From: Phycisphaerae bacterium
Lineage (GTDB): Bacteria > Planctomycetota > Phycisphaerae > Phycisphaerales > UBA1924
Assembly: GCA_030429485.1 (NCBI GenBank)
Contig: JAUIFD010000013.1
Location: forward strand, 1 to 36,528
Reading direction: 5' to 3'
Length of the DNA stretch: 36,528 nt
In this document: one piece after another, positions 7,847 through 15,012 of the stretch
Position numbering within the stretch: the stretch's first letter is position 1
How the letters are laid out: every line of letters starts with the position of its first letter
The notes under the pieces: model-generated
The model's input: only the letters and a program-made list of their open reading frames with translations
What the model was told of the DNA's origin: nothing
Databases searched by the model: none
Translations under genes and position numbers: made by a program

Positions 7847-8890
7847 TCAGTGCGCGTCGGTCTGCGCGAGATCCTGAACCACAAGCTCCAACCCATCCAC
7901 GACGCGCGCCATGCGTTCGTAATCGAGTGTGTCCGGCGTGTCGCGATCGGTGTGGTAGTTGGGGTTGCGGTAGAACGACGTGTCTGTCGCCATCATCGCC
8001 GGGTAGCCGTGCGTCCAGAACGAGCGGTGATCCGAGTAGTCGACACCTGGCAAGCCGGAGGGCAGGGCCGCGCCCTCGCACGGGAAGGCGACCTCGGCGC
8101 GCCACAGCCCCACCGCTCGGCGCACGAGCCCGCGGTTCGCGACGTTGCCGACGAACGCGACGAAGTCGCCGGTATCCGGGTACAGCAAGCCGAGCGGCTG
8201 GGGGTACCTCTGCGAGCCCGGGGCATCGTCGAAATACCCGAGCATCTCGAGCGCGAGCATCACACGGATGTCGTCGCCCCGCTCCCGCGCGCACTCGGCG
8301 TGGATGTGCGAGCCCTGCAGCGGTGTGCGGAAGTGGGGCGGCTCCTCGTTTGCGAAGAGCACGAACCGCAGGGTGCGCGGCCGCGGATTGCCCGCGAAAC
8401 GCCGCGCCAGTTCGAGCGTCACCGCGACGCCCGACGCGTTGTCGTCCGCCCCGGGTTGACCCATGCACGCGTCGTAGTGCGCGCCGATGACGATGATCTC
8501 GCTCGGCGCACTCGTGCCGCGGAGCGTGGCGATGACGTTGGCGACCTCGCTGCCATCGGGCATGTGGTATGCCTCAATCTGCGGCTCGTACCCCATCTCG
8601 CGCAGACGCTGTTCAGTGAACACCCGCGCGCCCACGTATCGCGTGTTGTGGAAGATGCTCCGTCCTTCGTACTCGCCCGCGAGCGACACGACGTCGGAGC
8701 GCATTCGGGTCGCGACATCGGTCTGTGCCGGTGTGAGCGCCGGCAGCGGGTCGGCGTACGACTCGCCCGGCATTCGGATCATCACCCACCAGCAGCCGCC
8801 CAAGGCCGCGGCGATCGCCAACGCGAGGATCGCGAGGCGCTTGCCCGAGCGGCGCGACACGATCCGGAATCGGCGCTTGCGAGCTTCCAT
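7847..8890 (-). CDS. M28 family zinc aminopeptidase-like peptidase, membrane-anchored
   Basis: A 347-aa protein. A basic N-terminus and LAILALAIAAALGGCWWVMI (about 19-38) form a signal anchor, so the catalytic domain should lie outside the cytoplasmic membrane. M28 zinc-site motifs appear in order: AHYDA (His ligand, about residue 137), GADDNASG (bridging Asp), NEEPP (catalytic Glu and Glu ligand, about 181), LEMLGY, and YHTDRDTPDT (final His ligand, about 313). It probably cleaves N-terminal residues from peptides; substrate range is unknown. Start taken at ATG 8890 because upstream residues of the longer frame run into a terminator hairpin. It is transcribed toward upp. Confidence 0.9.
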   Translation of the reverse strand: MEARKRRFRIVSRRSGKRLAILALAIAAALGGCWWVMIRMPGESYADPLPALTPAQTDVATRMRSDVVSLAGEYEGRSIFHNTRYVGARVFTEQRLREMGYEPQIEAYHMPDGSEVANVIATLRGTSAPSEIIVIGAHYDACMGQPGADDNASGVAVTLELARRFAGNPRPRTLRFVLFANEEPPHFRTPLQGSHIHAECARERGDDIRVMLALEMLGYFDDAPGSQRYPQPLGLLYPDTGDFVAFVGNVANRGLVRRAVGLWRAEVAFPCEGAALPSGLPGVDYSDHRSFWTHGYPAMMATDTSFYRNPNYHTDRDTPDTLDYERMARVVDGLELVVQDLAQTDAH

Positions 8891-8956
8891 GGTGCCCGCT
8901 CTTGTATCCGCCCCGGCCTTGGGTCGGTTGCAACGTCCTGCGTGGAAGACAAGCAC

Positions 8957-8994
8957 AAAAAGGCCGCGCCTGGCGTCCAGTGCCCGGCGCGGCC
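8957..8994 (-). terminator. Intrinsic terminator of the histone H1-like gene
   Basis: On the minus strand a stem of nine G/C-rich pairs (arms 8986-8994 and 8962-8970, GGCGCGGCC/GGCCGCGCC) with three further inner pairs is followed by five Ts (complement of AAAAA at 8957-8961). It lies 29 bp past the stop of the 9024-9992 gene. The shape and T-run are those of a rho-independent terminator. Confidence 0.8.
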
Positions 8995-9023
8995 CTCGGT
9001 GCAATGTTCGTTGTCTGACGCGC

Positions 9024-9992
9024 TCAGGCGGCGCGGCTGAACGAGCGCTTCGAGCTGCCGCCGATGCGACCGACGGTCGCGGAACGACGGACGCTGCTGC
9101 GCTTCGCCGCGGGCCGCTTCACAGCTGCGCGCTTGGGAGCGGTGCGCTTCGCGGCCGAGCGCTTCGGCGCTGCGCGCTTCGCGGTGGTCCGAGTCGCCGC
9201 GGTGCGGGTGGTCCGCTTGCTCGCGGTGGTGCGGCGCTTCGCGGTGCTCGCGGTGCGGCGCTTGCCCGGAGTGGACGAGCTCACGCGGCGCTTCGCGGAG
9301 GTGCGCTTCGCGGCGGGGCGAGCGGCGGTGGTTCCGGTCTTGCGGGCGGTCCGTTTCGCAGCCGGGCGCGCGCTGGTGGTGCGGCGCGAGGTGCTGGCGG
9401 TGCGCTGGGAGGCCGGACGCGACACGGTCGAGGTCCGACGCGCCGTCGTCGAGGTGCGGCGCGCGGTCGTGCGCTTCGCGGCGGGGCGAGCGTTGCTCGT
9501 CCGACGTGAGACCGTCGACGTGCGCTTCGTGGCCGGACGCGCCGAGCTGGTGCGGCGGGAAGTCGTGCTGGTGGAGGTGCGCTTCGCGGCGGGGCGAGCG
9601 TTGCTCGTCCGACGTGAGACCGTCGACGTGCGCTTCGCAGCCGGACGCGCCGAGCTGGTGCGGCGGGAAGTCGTGCTGGTGGAGGTGCGCTTCGCGGCGG
9701 GGCGGGCGCTGCTCGTGCGACGCTTCGGGGCGGTGCGCGACGCGGTGGTGCGCGAGCCGGAGGTCCGCGAAGCGGTCGTGCGGGAGCCGGTTGTACGGCT
9801 CTTGGCGGTCCGCTTGGCGGCCGGCCGGGCGGCGCTGGTGCGGCGTGAGGTCGAGCTGCGGCTCGAAGAGGCCTTGGCGGAGGCCGAGCGCGTGCCCGAA
9901 CGTGCCGGCGAGCGGCGTGAGGTCGTCGTGCGGGAAGAGGACGTTCGCGTCCTCGTCGTCCTCCGGCTGGAGGAGGTGTTGCGGGTTGCCAT
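9024..9992 (-). CDS. Histone H1-like, Arg/Lys/Ser/Thr/Ala-rich basic protein
   Basis: A 322-aa protein made almost only of Arg, Lys, Ser, Thr, Ala and Pro, with repeated RPAAKRT, SRRTS and TARRTS units and AAPKRSAAKR-type blocks at the C-terminus. Such composition is that of bacterial H1-like (Hc1/AlgP-type) DNA-compacting proteins, so nucleoid binding is likely. Two other frames across this DNA are also long and open because of the repeats. This one is chosen because its ATG has CGGAGA 9 nt upstream, its composition makes biological sense, and a terminator follows. An internal 108-bp unit is duplicated in tandem. No acidic or hydrophobic domain is present. Confidence 0.8.
   Translation of the reverse strand: MATRNTSSSRRTTRTRTSSSRTTTSRRSPARSGTRSASAKASSSRSSTSRRTSAARPAAKRTAKSRTTGSRTTASRTSGSRTTASRTAPKRRTSSARPAAKRTSTSTTSRRTSSARPAAKRTSTVSRRTSNARPAAKRTSTSTTSRRTSSARPATKRTSTVSRRTSNARPAAKRTTARRTSTTARRTSTVSRPASQRTASTSRRTTSARPAAKRTARKTGTTAARPAAKRTSAKRRVSSSTPGKRRTASTAKRRTTASKRTTRTAATRTTAKRAAPKRSAAKRTAPKRAAVKRPAAKRSSVRRSATVGRIGGSSKRSFSRAA
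9481..9696 (-). repeat. Tandem 108-bp duplication inside the H1-like gene
   Basis: The unit 9481-9588 is repeated almost exactly at 9589-9696. The only differences I see are adjacent bases near 9530 and 9638 (GTGGCC against GCAGCC). It encodes 36 residues including SSARPAAKRTSTVSRRTSNA. The near-identity implies a recent duplication or slippage. A third, diverged start of the unit begins at about 9697. Confidence 0.85.
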
Positions 9993-10201
9993 GATCAGGG
10001 TCTCCGTTGCCCGTCAAAAGGGCGTCAAACTCGTGCGGTGTCCCGTCTTCCATGCAACGGCACACCCGGTTATCGCGCCGCTCATCGGCGCGGCGGACGT
10101 TCTCCATAAGAAAAACTGTCCGAACTCGGGCAACTTTCTTTGCGCCAACGCCTCAGGCGCAACAATGACCCGTCGATCGACGGGCTGGAGGTTGGTTCGG
10201 T
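9993..10201. other. Divergent leader region with three palindromes
   Basis: This 209-bp region separates the H1-like gene from the DAHP synthase gene. It holds CGCGCCG/CGGCGCG (10074-10092, 5-nt loop) in the presumed H1-like leader, TTGCGCC/GGCGCAA (10140-10162, 9-nt loop) and the perfect 16-bp palindrome CCCGTCGATCGACGGG (10169-10184) just before the DAHP synthase ribosome-binding site. A shorter A/T-rich patch near 10108-10140 may carry the promoters, but no clear -35/-10 pair is seen. Confidence 0.6.
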
Positions 10202-11593
10202 TTGAGCACAGAGCAGACACATCAGACGGCATGGACGCCCGACTCGTGGCGCGATCGCGCGAGCGAGCAGGCGATCGCGTACACCGACGACGGCGCGGTT
10301 CGGCGAGCGTGCGACAAGCTCGCGTCGCTCCCGCCGCTCGTCACGAGTTGGGAGATCGAGCGCCTCCGCACGCACCTCGCCGACGCTGAGCAAGGCAAGC
10401 GCTTCTTGCTCCAGGGGGGCGACTGCGCGGAGACCCTCGCCGATTGTCGCTCCGACGTCATCACGAACAAGCTCAAGATCTTGCTCCAGATGTCGCTGGT
10501 GCTCGTCCACGGGGCGAAGAAGCCGGTGATCCGTCTCGGGCGGTTCGCGGGGCAGTACGCGAAGCCTCGATCAAGCCCGACGGACACCCGCGAGGTCAAC
10601 GGGCAGAAGGTCACGCTCCCGAGCTACTTCGGCGATCTCATCAACCAGTCCGAGTTCACCCCCGAGGCCCGCGAGCCCGACCCGCACCTGCTGGTTCGCG
10701 GCTATCAGCACGCCGCGGTGACGCTTAACTTCATCCGCTCGCTGCTCGAGGGCGGGTTCGCCGACGTGCACCACCCGGAGTACTGGGATCTTTCGTTCGT
10801 GCGAGGCGGCGGGCTCTCGCCCGAGCGTCAGGCGGCGTACGAGCGGGTGAGCGCGTCGCTTGCCGAGGCGCTCGAGTTCATGGAAGCGCTCGGCGAGGCG
10901 AGAGTGGACGAACTGACGCGCGTCGAGTTCTTCACGAGCCACGAGGGGCTCAACCTGCTCTACGAATCCGCCCAGACGCGTCGCGTCCCGCGGCGCGAGG
11001 GGTGGTACGACCTCACGACCCACCTGCCGTGGATCGGCGAGCGCACGCGTGCGCTCACGGGCGCCCACGTCGAGTTCTTCCGCGGGATCGCCAACCCGGT
11101 CGGCATCAAGATGGGCCCCAAGGCCGACCCGGGGGAGATCGTGGAGCTCACTCGCGCCCTTAACCCCGGCAACGAGGCGGGCAAGCTGATCTTCATCACG
11201 CGGATGGGCGTCGCGAACGTCGAGAAGTCGCTCCCGGCGCTCCTCGGCGCGATCGCCGACGCCGGTCGGCGCGGGCTGTGGGTCTGCGACCCGATGCACG
11301 GCAACGGGCGCACAACCTCGACGGGCGTCAAGACGCGCTCGTTCGACGACATCGTCACCGAGCTCGAACGCACCTTCGACACCCACGAACGCCTGGGCGT
11401 CACGCGCCTCGGCGGGGTTCACTTCGAACTCACGGGCGAGGATGTGACCGAGTGCGTCGGGGGGGCGTCGGGTGTCACCGAGGAGGCGCTGGCGACCAAC
11501 TACGCCTCGCTCTGCGACCCGCGCCTCAACTACGCCCAGGCTCTGGAGCTCGCGTTCCACGTCGCTGACCGCCTCAAACGGGTGCCGGGGTGA
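10202..11593 (+). CDS. Class II 3-deoxy-7-phosphoheptulonate (DAHP) synthase
   Basis: A 463-aa enzyme for the first step of the shikimate pathway: phosphoenolpyruvate + erythrose 4-phosphate gives DAHP. It is the plant/Mycobacterium-type class II family. Seen motifs include LLQGGDCAET (metal-ligand Cys, about residue 76), AGQYAKPRS, RGYQHAAVTLN, SHEGLNLLYE, WIGERTR, ANPVGIKMGP, VCDPMHGNG (metal/substrate His), GGVHFELTGEDVTEC and CDPRLNYAQALELAF. Length is normal for the class. The TTG start is chosen because GGAGG lies 10 nt upstream and the N-terminal W-P-SWR motif follows. The leader contains two inverted repeats, which may be regulatory. The stop overlaps the GNAT gene as GTGA. Confidence 0.95.
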   Translation: MSTEQTHQTAWTPDSWRDRASEQAIAYTDDGAVRRACDKLASLPPLVTSWEIERLRTHLADAEQGKRFLLQGGDCAETLADCRSDVITNKLKILLQMSLVLVHGAKKPVIRLGRFAGQYAKPRSSPTDTREVNGQKVTLPSYFGDLINQSEFTPEAREPDPHLLVRGYQHAAVTLNFIRSLLEGGFADVHHPEYWDLSFVRGGGLSPERQAAYERVSASLAEALEFMEALGEARVDELTRVEFFTSHEGLNLLYESAQTRRVPRREGWYDLTTHLPWIGERTRALTGAHVEFFRGIANPVGIKMGPKADPGEIVELTRALNPGNEAGKLIFITRMGVANVEKSLPALLGAIADAGRRGLWVCDPMHGNGRTTSTGVKTRSFDDIVTELERTFDTHERLGVTRLGGVHFELTGEDVTECVGGASGVTEEALATNYASLCDPRLNYAQALELAFHVADRLKRVPG

Positions 11594-12120
11594 TCGGCGA
11601 GGGGCGCGTCGTTCTCACGACCGAGCGCCTGACGCTGCAGGAGCTGACCGACGCCGACCTCGACTTCATGGCGAGGATCCTGGGCGATCCGCAGGTCATG
11701 CGGTTCTGGCCCCGCCCCCACACGCGCGACGAGGCCCGCCAGTGGATCGAGAAGCAGCAACGGCGGTATGCAGCGGATGGCGTGGGGTACTGGCTCGCCC
11801 TCGAGCGCGACGGATCTGGACCGGTCGGGCTCGCGGGCGTGGTGATGACCCCGGTGCAGGGGCGTGACGAGCCCGCGATCGGGTACATCCTGCTCAAGGA
11901 CCGGTGGGGGCGTGGGTACGCGAGCGAGGCAGCAGCCGCGTGCCGCGACTACGTGCTTGGGGCGATGGGGCGCGAGCGGGTGGTGACCCTGATCCGCCCG
12001 GAGAACGCCCCCTCGCTCCGCGTGGCGGAGAGGATCGGGATGACGCGGGTGGGCAGCGGGATCGTGCTGCTGGGGCTTGAGCACGACCTCTTCGAGTATC
12101 GGCGCGAGAACGGCGAATAG
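11590..12120 (+). CDS. GNAT family N-acetyltransferase (RimJ/RimL type)
   Basis: A 176-aa acetyl-CoA-dependent acetyltransferase. It begins with the RimJ/L-like TERLTLQELTDADLDFMARIL segment. The acetyl-CoA-binding region is LKDRWGRGYASEAAAACRDY (Q/RxxGxG/A motif) and the C-terminal PENAPSLRVAERIGMTRVG is typical of the subfamily. The substrate (ribosomal protein N-terminus, amino acid or small molecule) is not readable. The GTG start overlaps the DAHP synthase stop and ffh begins 11 bp later, so the three genes probably share a transcript. Confidence 0.9.
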   Translation: MIGEGRVVLTTERLTLQELTDADLDFMARILGDPQVMRFWPRPHTRDEARQWIEKQQRRYAADGVGYWLALERDGSGPVGLAGVVMTPVQGRDEPAIGYILLKDRWGRGYASEAAAACRDYVLGAMGRERVVTLIRPENAPSLRVAERIGMTRVGSGIVLLGLEHDLFEYRRENGE

Positions 12121-12131
12121 AGTGGCGGATC

Positions 12132-13667
12132 ATGTTCGACCGACTCTCTGAAGGCTTCGGCTCCGTCTTTCGCAAGCTCTCCGGGCAGGGGACGATCTCC
12201 GAGGGCAACGTTCGCGAGGCGATGGAGGAGGTGCGGGCCGCCCTGCTCGACGCCGACGTGTCGCTCGCGGTGGTGGACGCGTTCTGTGAGCGGGTCGTCG
12301 ACGACGCGCTCGGGCGCGAGGTCACCAAGAGCCTCAAGCCCGGGCAGGAGATGGTCGGCATCGTCCACTCCCGCCTCGTCGAGTTGCTCGGCGGGTCGCC
12401 CGCGCCCGAAGGCGAGAGCGACGACGGGTTCGGGGCGGCGGTCATGGCGCCGTCGGCGGCCGAAGCCATCATGCGCGTCTCGCCCGCGCCGACCATCGTG
12501 ATGATGTGCGGGCTCCAGGGCTCGGGCAAGACCACCACCTGCGGCAAGCTCGCCGCGTGGCTCGCGAAGCGCGGGCGATCCGTGATGCTGTGTGCTGCCG
12601 ACCTTCAGCGACCCGCTGCGGTCGAGCAGCTCGAGACCGTCGCGGGGCAGGTGCGCGAGGCGGTGCAGGGCAAAGGACGCATCGAGTTTTATGGCGAGCC
12701 CGAGCGCTGCGCCGAGTACGGCAAGGCGGTCGGCGTCGCGGTCAAGGTCTGCCAGAATGCGCTCGCTGCGGCTCGCAAGTCGGGCGTCGATGTCCTCATC
12801 CTCGACACCGCGGGGCGTCTGCACGTCAACGACGAGTTGATGGGTGAGCTTGAGCGCATCGATCGTGCGCTCCAGCCGCACCATCGCTTCCTCGTGGTGG
12901 ACGCCATGACCGGGCAGGACGCGGTGCACTCGGCACGCGAGTTTCACCAGCGGCTCGAAGTCGATGGCGTCATCCTGACCAAGTTTGATTCCGACACACG
13001 CGGCGGCGCCGCGCTCTCCGTCAAGGAGATCACGGGCGCGACGATCAAGTTTGTCGGCGTAGGGGAGCGTGTCGACGCGATCGAGGAGTTTCACGCCGAA
13101 CGCATGGCCGGGCGCATCCTCGGCATGGGCGACGTGGTCTCGCTCGTCGAGAAGGCCCAGCAGGAAGTCACGGAGGAAGAGGCCGAGAAGCTCCAGGCGA
13201 AGATGGCCCGCGGCGAGATGGGGATGGATGACTTCCTCTCCCAGATGAAGATGCTCCGGCGCATGGGCCCGCTCAAGCAGGTCATGGGCATGCTGCCCGG
13301 CGTGGGTCAGATGCTCAAGGACGTGCAGGTCGAGGACAAGCAACTCGACCGCATCGAGGCGCAGATCAACTCGATGACCGCCGAAGAGCGGCGCTCGCCC
13401 TCGATCATCTCTTCGAGCAGACGCCGGCGCATTGCGAGCGGCAGCGGCACGAGCCAGGACGACGTCGGCCAACTCGTCAAGCAGTTCGGCGCGATCAACA
13501 AGCTCACGAAAGCGATGAGCGGGATGTCGCCCGGCGCGCGCATGGCCGCGGCGCAAGAGCTGTCCGGGGCAGGCATGCCGGGCATGAGCGGACTGCCGGG
13601 TCTCCGCGGGAAGCAGTCCACCAAGGGCGGTGGCGGCCGCGGATTCAAGAAGCGCAAGCGGCGGTGA
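12132..13667 (+). CDS. ffh: Signal recognition particle protein Ffh (SRP54)
   Basis: A 511-aa GTPase that binds signal peptides and SRP RNA and delivers ribosomes to FtsY at the membrane. The N domain is helical. The G domain has GLQGSGKTTT (about 127-136), DLQRPAAVEQL, DTAGRLHVND (about 225) and TKFDSDTRGGAAL, where TKLDGDARGG is usual. The M domain (about 325-490) has LPGVGQMLKD, MTAEERRSP and SRRRRIASGSG, the RNA-binding helix. A Gly/Lys/Arg-rich tail follows. The linker between N and G domains is about 30 residues longer than usual (SPAPEGESDD...). The 3' end overlaps the convergent gene by 23 bp. Confidence 0.97.
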   Translation: MFDRLSEGFGSVFRKLSGQGTISEGNVREAMEEVRAALLDADVSLAVVDAFCERVVDDALGREVTKSLKPGQEMVGIVHSRLVELLGGSPAPEGESDDGFGAAVMAPSAAEAIMRVSPAPTIVMMCGLQGSGKTTTCGKLAAWLAKRGRSVMLCAADLQRPAAVEQLETVAGQVREAVQGKGRIEFYGEPERCAEYGKAVGVAVKVCQNALAAARKSGVDVLILDTAGRLHVNDELMGELERIDRALQPHHRFLVVDAMTGQDAVHSAREFHQRLEVDGVILTKFDSDTRGGAALSVKEITGATIKFVGVGERVDAIEEFHAERMAGRILGMGDVVSLVEKAQQEVTEEEAEKLQAKMARGEMGMDDFLSQMKMLRRMGPLKQVMGMLPGVGQMLKDVQVEDKQLDRIEAQINSMTAEERRSPSIISSSRRRRIASGSGTSQDDVGQLVKQFGAINKLTKAMSGMSPGARMAAAQELSGAGMPGMSGLPGLRGKQSTKGGGGRGFKKRKRR

Positions 13668-14343
13668 ACGCCTCGACCGCATCGCGATCACCATCACCCA
13701 CGAAGACCAGCACCTTGCTCGGATCCACGTGAGATCGGACGAGGCTCGCGATCAGTTCCGGATCGACGAGCCCCCGGTCGAAGCGCGTCTCACGCAGCCC
13801 GCGCGCCGAGGCCGGGTCGATCTCGACGTTCGCGATGACGACCCCGAAGGTCGCGCTCTGACGCCCGAGGGCGTGGAGCGAGCGCTCGAGGTGGTCCGAC
13901 GCCGCGTCCAACATCGACGCGGTGAGACATGCGAAAGGGTCGGCGAGTACGCCGATCGCCGGGTGTGGGTGATCGCGGGTGATCGTCAGACACCGCTGCG
14001 CGTCGGAGAGCACGTCGTCGGCGTGTGGGCGGAGGAGCAGGCGCGTTGCGGCGTTGAGCGCCGCGTCGCCCGCCGGCGCGAGGGTTTCGATCAGGCGGGT
14101 CCACGCGGCGGGTCCCCAGGCTCCGGTGGGTGAGCCGCCCACCTCGGGTGCGCCCGTGCGGACCGCGACCGCCCGCCCAGCCGTGGCCTGCGACGCGACG
14201 GCGGCCAGTTCGACGGAGGACTCACCGGAGAGCAGTGGGCCTCGGGCGAGGGCGATCGTGTCGCTGCCTTCGATCGCCTCGAACACTCCCGCGAGCCCCT
14301 CTGGGCTGGCTCGGCGGCGCAGGATGTAGACCGGTCGGCTCAC
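13645..14343 (-). CDS. Hypothetical protein, possibly a sugar-phosphate isomerase/epimerase-like TIM barrel
   Basis: A 232-aa protein I cannot assign firmly. The segment PHADDVLSDAQRCLTIT...HPAIGVLADPFACL looks like the central strands of xylose isomerase-like TIM-barrel (AP endonuclease 2 superfamily) proteins, where a similar HxDD and LDxxH/DPF pair occurs. The metal-binding residues are not complete enough to be sure. GTG 14343 is chosen because TACCAT lies exactly 6 nt upstream (leaderless pattern); the longer frame starts in A/T-rich intergenic DNA. Its end overlaps ffh tail-to-tail by 23 bp. Confidence 0.65.
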   Translation of the reverse strand: MSRPVYILRRRASPEGLAGVFEAIEGSDTIALARGPLLSGESSVELAAVASQATAGRAVAVRTGAPEVGGSPTGAWGPAAWTRLIETLAPAGDAALNAATRLLLRPHADDVLSDAQRCLTITRDHPHPAIGVLADPFACLTASMLDAASDHLERSLHALGRQSATFGVVIANVEIDPASARGLRETRFDRGLVDPELIASLVRSHVDPSKVLVFVGDGDRDAVEAFTAACAS

Positions 14344-14349
14344 GCGGAG

Positions 14350-14355
14350 ATGGTA
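14350..14355 (-). promoter_or_regulatory. Candidate leaderless -10 element (13645-14343 gene)
   Basis: On the minus strand TACCAT is followed by 6 nt and then the GTG start, with no Shine-Dalgarno. This spacing predicts an mRNA starting at the start codon. Confidence 0.45.
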
Positions 14356-14501
14356 GAGATGGCCCCTCCCGTCTTCGGACCCCGCGACTACGTGCAGAAA
14401 AATCTGCGTGCGACTATGACCACACCATCTGGTAGGTCTCGGACGCAAACGCCGTAGCCAAAGGGGCTCGGAACGAAGAATGCCGCTCCATGGCCTCGTT
14501 T

Positions 14502-14523
14502 TGGTTACGTCCCTTGTGGTTAC
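14502..14523 (+). promoter_or_regulatory. Direct repeat TGGTTAC in front of the 93-aa gene
   Basis: TGGTTAC occurs at 14502-14508 and 14517-14523, 15 bp apart start to start, in a conspicuously A/T-rich patch of the 238-bp region between divergent genes. TTGGTT with TAGTAA 18 bp further on could be a promoter. The repeats could be an operator overlapping it. A small hairpin, GCAGA-aaaa-TCTGC, lies at 14394-14407. Confidence 0.4.
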
Positions 14524-14581
14524 ATAGTAAATGCATGCTTACAAACGTCCGATACGGCTGTCCCGAGGGAAGGAGCCACGG

Positions 14582-14863
14582 ATGGCGACGAGTCTCCAAC
14601 GGACCTTTGCAGACCTGAACGCACCCCGCGCCACGCCGACGCCGACGCGGGTCTGCGCGGAGTTGACGCGCGGGCAGGCGATCGAGCAGGTGCGGGCGCT
14701 CAACCCGTCGGCGTCGGTCGCGTTTCTGGAGATGTTCGAGACGCCGGCGCTGGTGACCTACCTCGAGCACCTGCTGGCGGCGCAAGAACCGCGCGGCGCC
14801 TTAGCGTGCTGGTCGCGACCGGGCGATTCGCCCGCGATCATGGGGGCGCACTTCAGGAACTGA
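14582..14863 (+). CDS. Small conserved-looking protein of unknown function
   Basis: A 93-aa soluble protein without signal or membrane segment. Residues about 30-65 (RGQAIEQVRALNPSASVAFLEMF, then LVTYLEHLLAAQEPR) form a likely helical core, and the end is WSRPGDSPAI plus a short tail. I do not know a family name or function. The start at 14582 is strongly supported: AAGGAG lies 6 nt upstream. An in-frame ATG at 14531 would add 17 residues but lacks a ribosome-binding site. The gene stands alone between an A/T-rich promoter region and a 12-bp terminator-like hairpin, so it is a separate short transcript. Confidence 0.75.
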   Translation: MATSLQRTFADLNAPRATPTPTRVCAELTRGQAIEQVRALNPSASVAFLEMFETPALVTYLEHLLAAQEPRGALACWSRPGDSPAIMGAHFRN

Positions 14864-14908
14864 ACACGAGAACGCAACACGGACGCGCTGGGCGCGGTGG
14901 TCGGCGAT

Positions 14909-14944
14909 CGGCCGCATGAGTCTGTGAGTGGGCTCATGCGGCCG
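14909..14944 (+). terminator. Strong hairpin downstream of the 93-aa gene
   Basis: A perfect 12-bp stem CGGCCGCATGAG/CTCATGCGGCCG with a 12-nt loop ends 81 bp after the stop of the small gene. Only scattered Ts follow, so termination would rely on the stem, or it may be a processing or stabilising structure. Confidence 0.6.
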
Positions 14945-15012
14945 TCGTCATTCCCCGATCAACCTCCTAAGGCGCGGCTCCGCTGATGGGGGTCCGCGCG
15001 CGGAGCCGACCC

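Noticed and set aside
8782-10389. Two 441-aa open frames, one on each strand (8782-10107 minus, 9064-10389 plus), over the H1-like gene
   Set aside because: They arise from the repetitive, stop-poor DNA; the products are low-complexity Arg/Val/Ala or His/Arg/Glu strings and run into neighbouring genes and the terminator. The 9024-9992 frame has a ribosome-binding site and a sensible product.
11949-13697. 582-aa minus-strand frame opposite ffh
   Set aside because: Shadow of a well-conserved gene; the product has no recognisable domain.
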